Shown one piece after another: positions 63,808 to 64,000 of a stretch of DNA of 64,000 nt (position 1 is the first letter of the stretch; each line of letters opens with the position of its first letter). Both the position numbers and the translations under genes were made by a program. Under the pieces are notes generated by a model that did no database searches, had not been told where the DNA came from, and was given only the letters and a program-made list of their open reading frames with translations. The stretch lies in the NCBI GenBank assembly GCA_964556345.1, contig CAZKWA010000004.1:1-64000 (forward strand), in the 5' to 3' direction. The stretch comes from Alloalcanivorax sp964556345. Lineage in GTDB: Bacteria > Pseudomonadota > Gammaproteobacteria > Pseudomonadales > Alcanivoracaceae.

Positions 63808-64000
63808 ATGTTCAATAGCAGAGGATCCGTCGGGCGCTGGCTCGGTGGCGCCGCGATCACGCTGGCGCTGGCCGCCGGCCTCTGGCTGGCCGGCAACCCG
63901 CCGGTGCCGGACGCGCCGCCCATGCCGGAGCCGGTGGCCCCGGCGCCGCCGAGCGCGCGCGCGCCGGACGCCGGACCGGCTCCGGCGGAGCAGGAAGGAC
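63808..64000 (+). CDS. Start of a membrane-anchored or exported protein (cut by window end)
   Basis: The open frame runs from ATG 63808 through the window end with no stop. It codes for a short basic start (MFNSRGSVGRWLGGA), one hydrophobic segment (ALAAGLWLAG), then a Pro/Ala-rich linker. This looks like a signal anchor of a periplasmic-facing protein, perhaps of an envelope complex. The main domain lies outside the window. GAGG lies upstream. Confidence 0.55.
   Translation, partial: MFNSRGSVGRWLGGAAITLALAAGLWLAGNPPVPDAPPMPEPVAPAPPSARAPDAGPAPAEQEG

Overview
The window is a contiguous, gene-dense, high-GC gammaproteobacterial chromosome segment. The gene content and protein sequences (opgGH, an imuA-imuB-dnaE2 cassette, a liu leucine-degradation operon, several acyl-CoA dehydrogenases, two GMC oxidoreductases, a phasin-like protein, BolA, TtcA, malate synthase G) fit a marine, lipid/hydrocarbon-using organism of the Alcanivorax/Alloalcanivorax type. 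That placement is inferred from family knowledge, not from a search. I saw no tRNA, rRNA, CRISPR array, transposase or prophage.

Layout. 0-5.8 kb: an L-2-hydroxyglutarate oxidase-like enzyme, an LTA-synthase-type sulfatase-fold membrane enzyme, three small genes (DUF2244, ABM-like, OB-fold lipoprotein) and a saccharopine-dehydrogenase-like reductase. 5.8-8.6 kb: a small accessory block with a broken GNAT gene, two VOC proteins, a short AraC regulator, a small membrane protein and a RelE/ParE toxin-antitoxin pair, ending in a REP element also found at the window start. 8.6-14 kb: the SOS mutagenesis cassette imuA-imuB-dnaE2 with a LexA box. 14-18.6 kb: a Tat-exported small subunit plus GMC oxidoreductase, a lipoprotein, a thioesterase and an unknown secreted protein. 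18.6-26.4 kb: liuR-liuA-liuB-liuC-liuD followed by acetoacetyl-CoA synthetase, with a LiuR-type palindrome upstream and a divergent hybrid histidine kinase (26.5-28.8 kb). 28.8-35.1 kb: an NAD(P)-binding oxidoreductase, rraA, then opgG, a coupled 84-aa ORF, opgH, a CBS protein and a DUF805 protein.

35.1-43.5 kb: malate dehydrogenase, a geranylgeranyl-reductase-like flavoprotein, an AraC regulator, a phasin-like protein, a type-B carboxylesterase, bolA-trhO, and a V4R-domain protein paired with an MHYT-domain membrane protein. 43.4-48.7 kb: an Lgt-like membrane protein, a cholesterol-oxidase-like GMC flavoprotein with a ferredoxin-like cysteine motif, a repeat protein, a UPF0149 protein and a diguanylate cyclase. 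48.8-55.3 kb: two adjacent, unlike acyl-CoA dehydrogenases, an SDR, ttcA and glcB. 55.3-64 kb: a REPIN, a divergent LysR/MFS pair with an aldo-keto reductase, a second aldo-keto reductase, a secretin-related periplasmic protein, a TrmB-like methyltransferase, a secreted polyester-hydrolase-like alpha/beta hydrolase, an AraC regulator and the start of a further membrane-anchored protein.

How the genes work together. The liu operon takes isovaleryl-CoA to HMG-CoA; the acetoacetate made by HMG-CoA lyase (not in this window) would be activated by the operon's acetoacetyl-CoA synthetase. Malate synthase G and malate dehydrogenase feed the resulting C2 units into the glyoxylate/TCA pathway. OpgGH makes periplasmic glucans. 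The imu cassette is the DNA-damage response module. The least explained units are the V4R+MHYT pair, the small ORF wedged between opgG and opgH, the acyl-CoA dehydrogenase pair of which one member seems to lack a catalytic base, and the Lgt-like CCYG protein.
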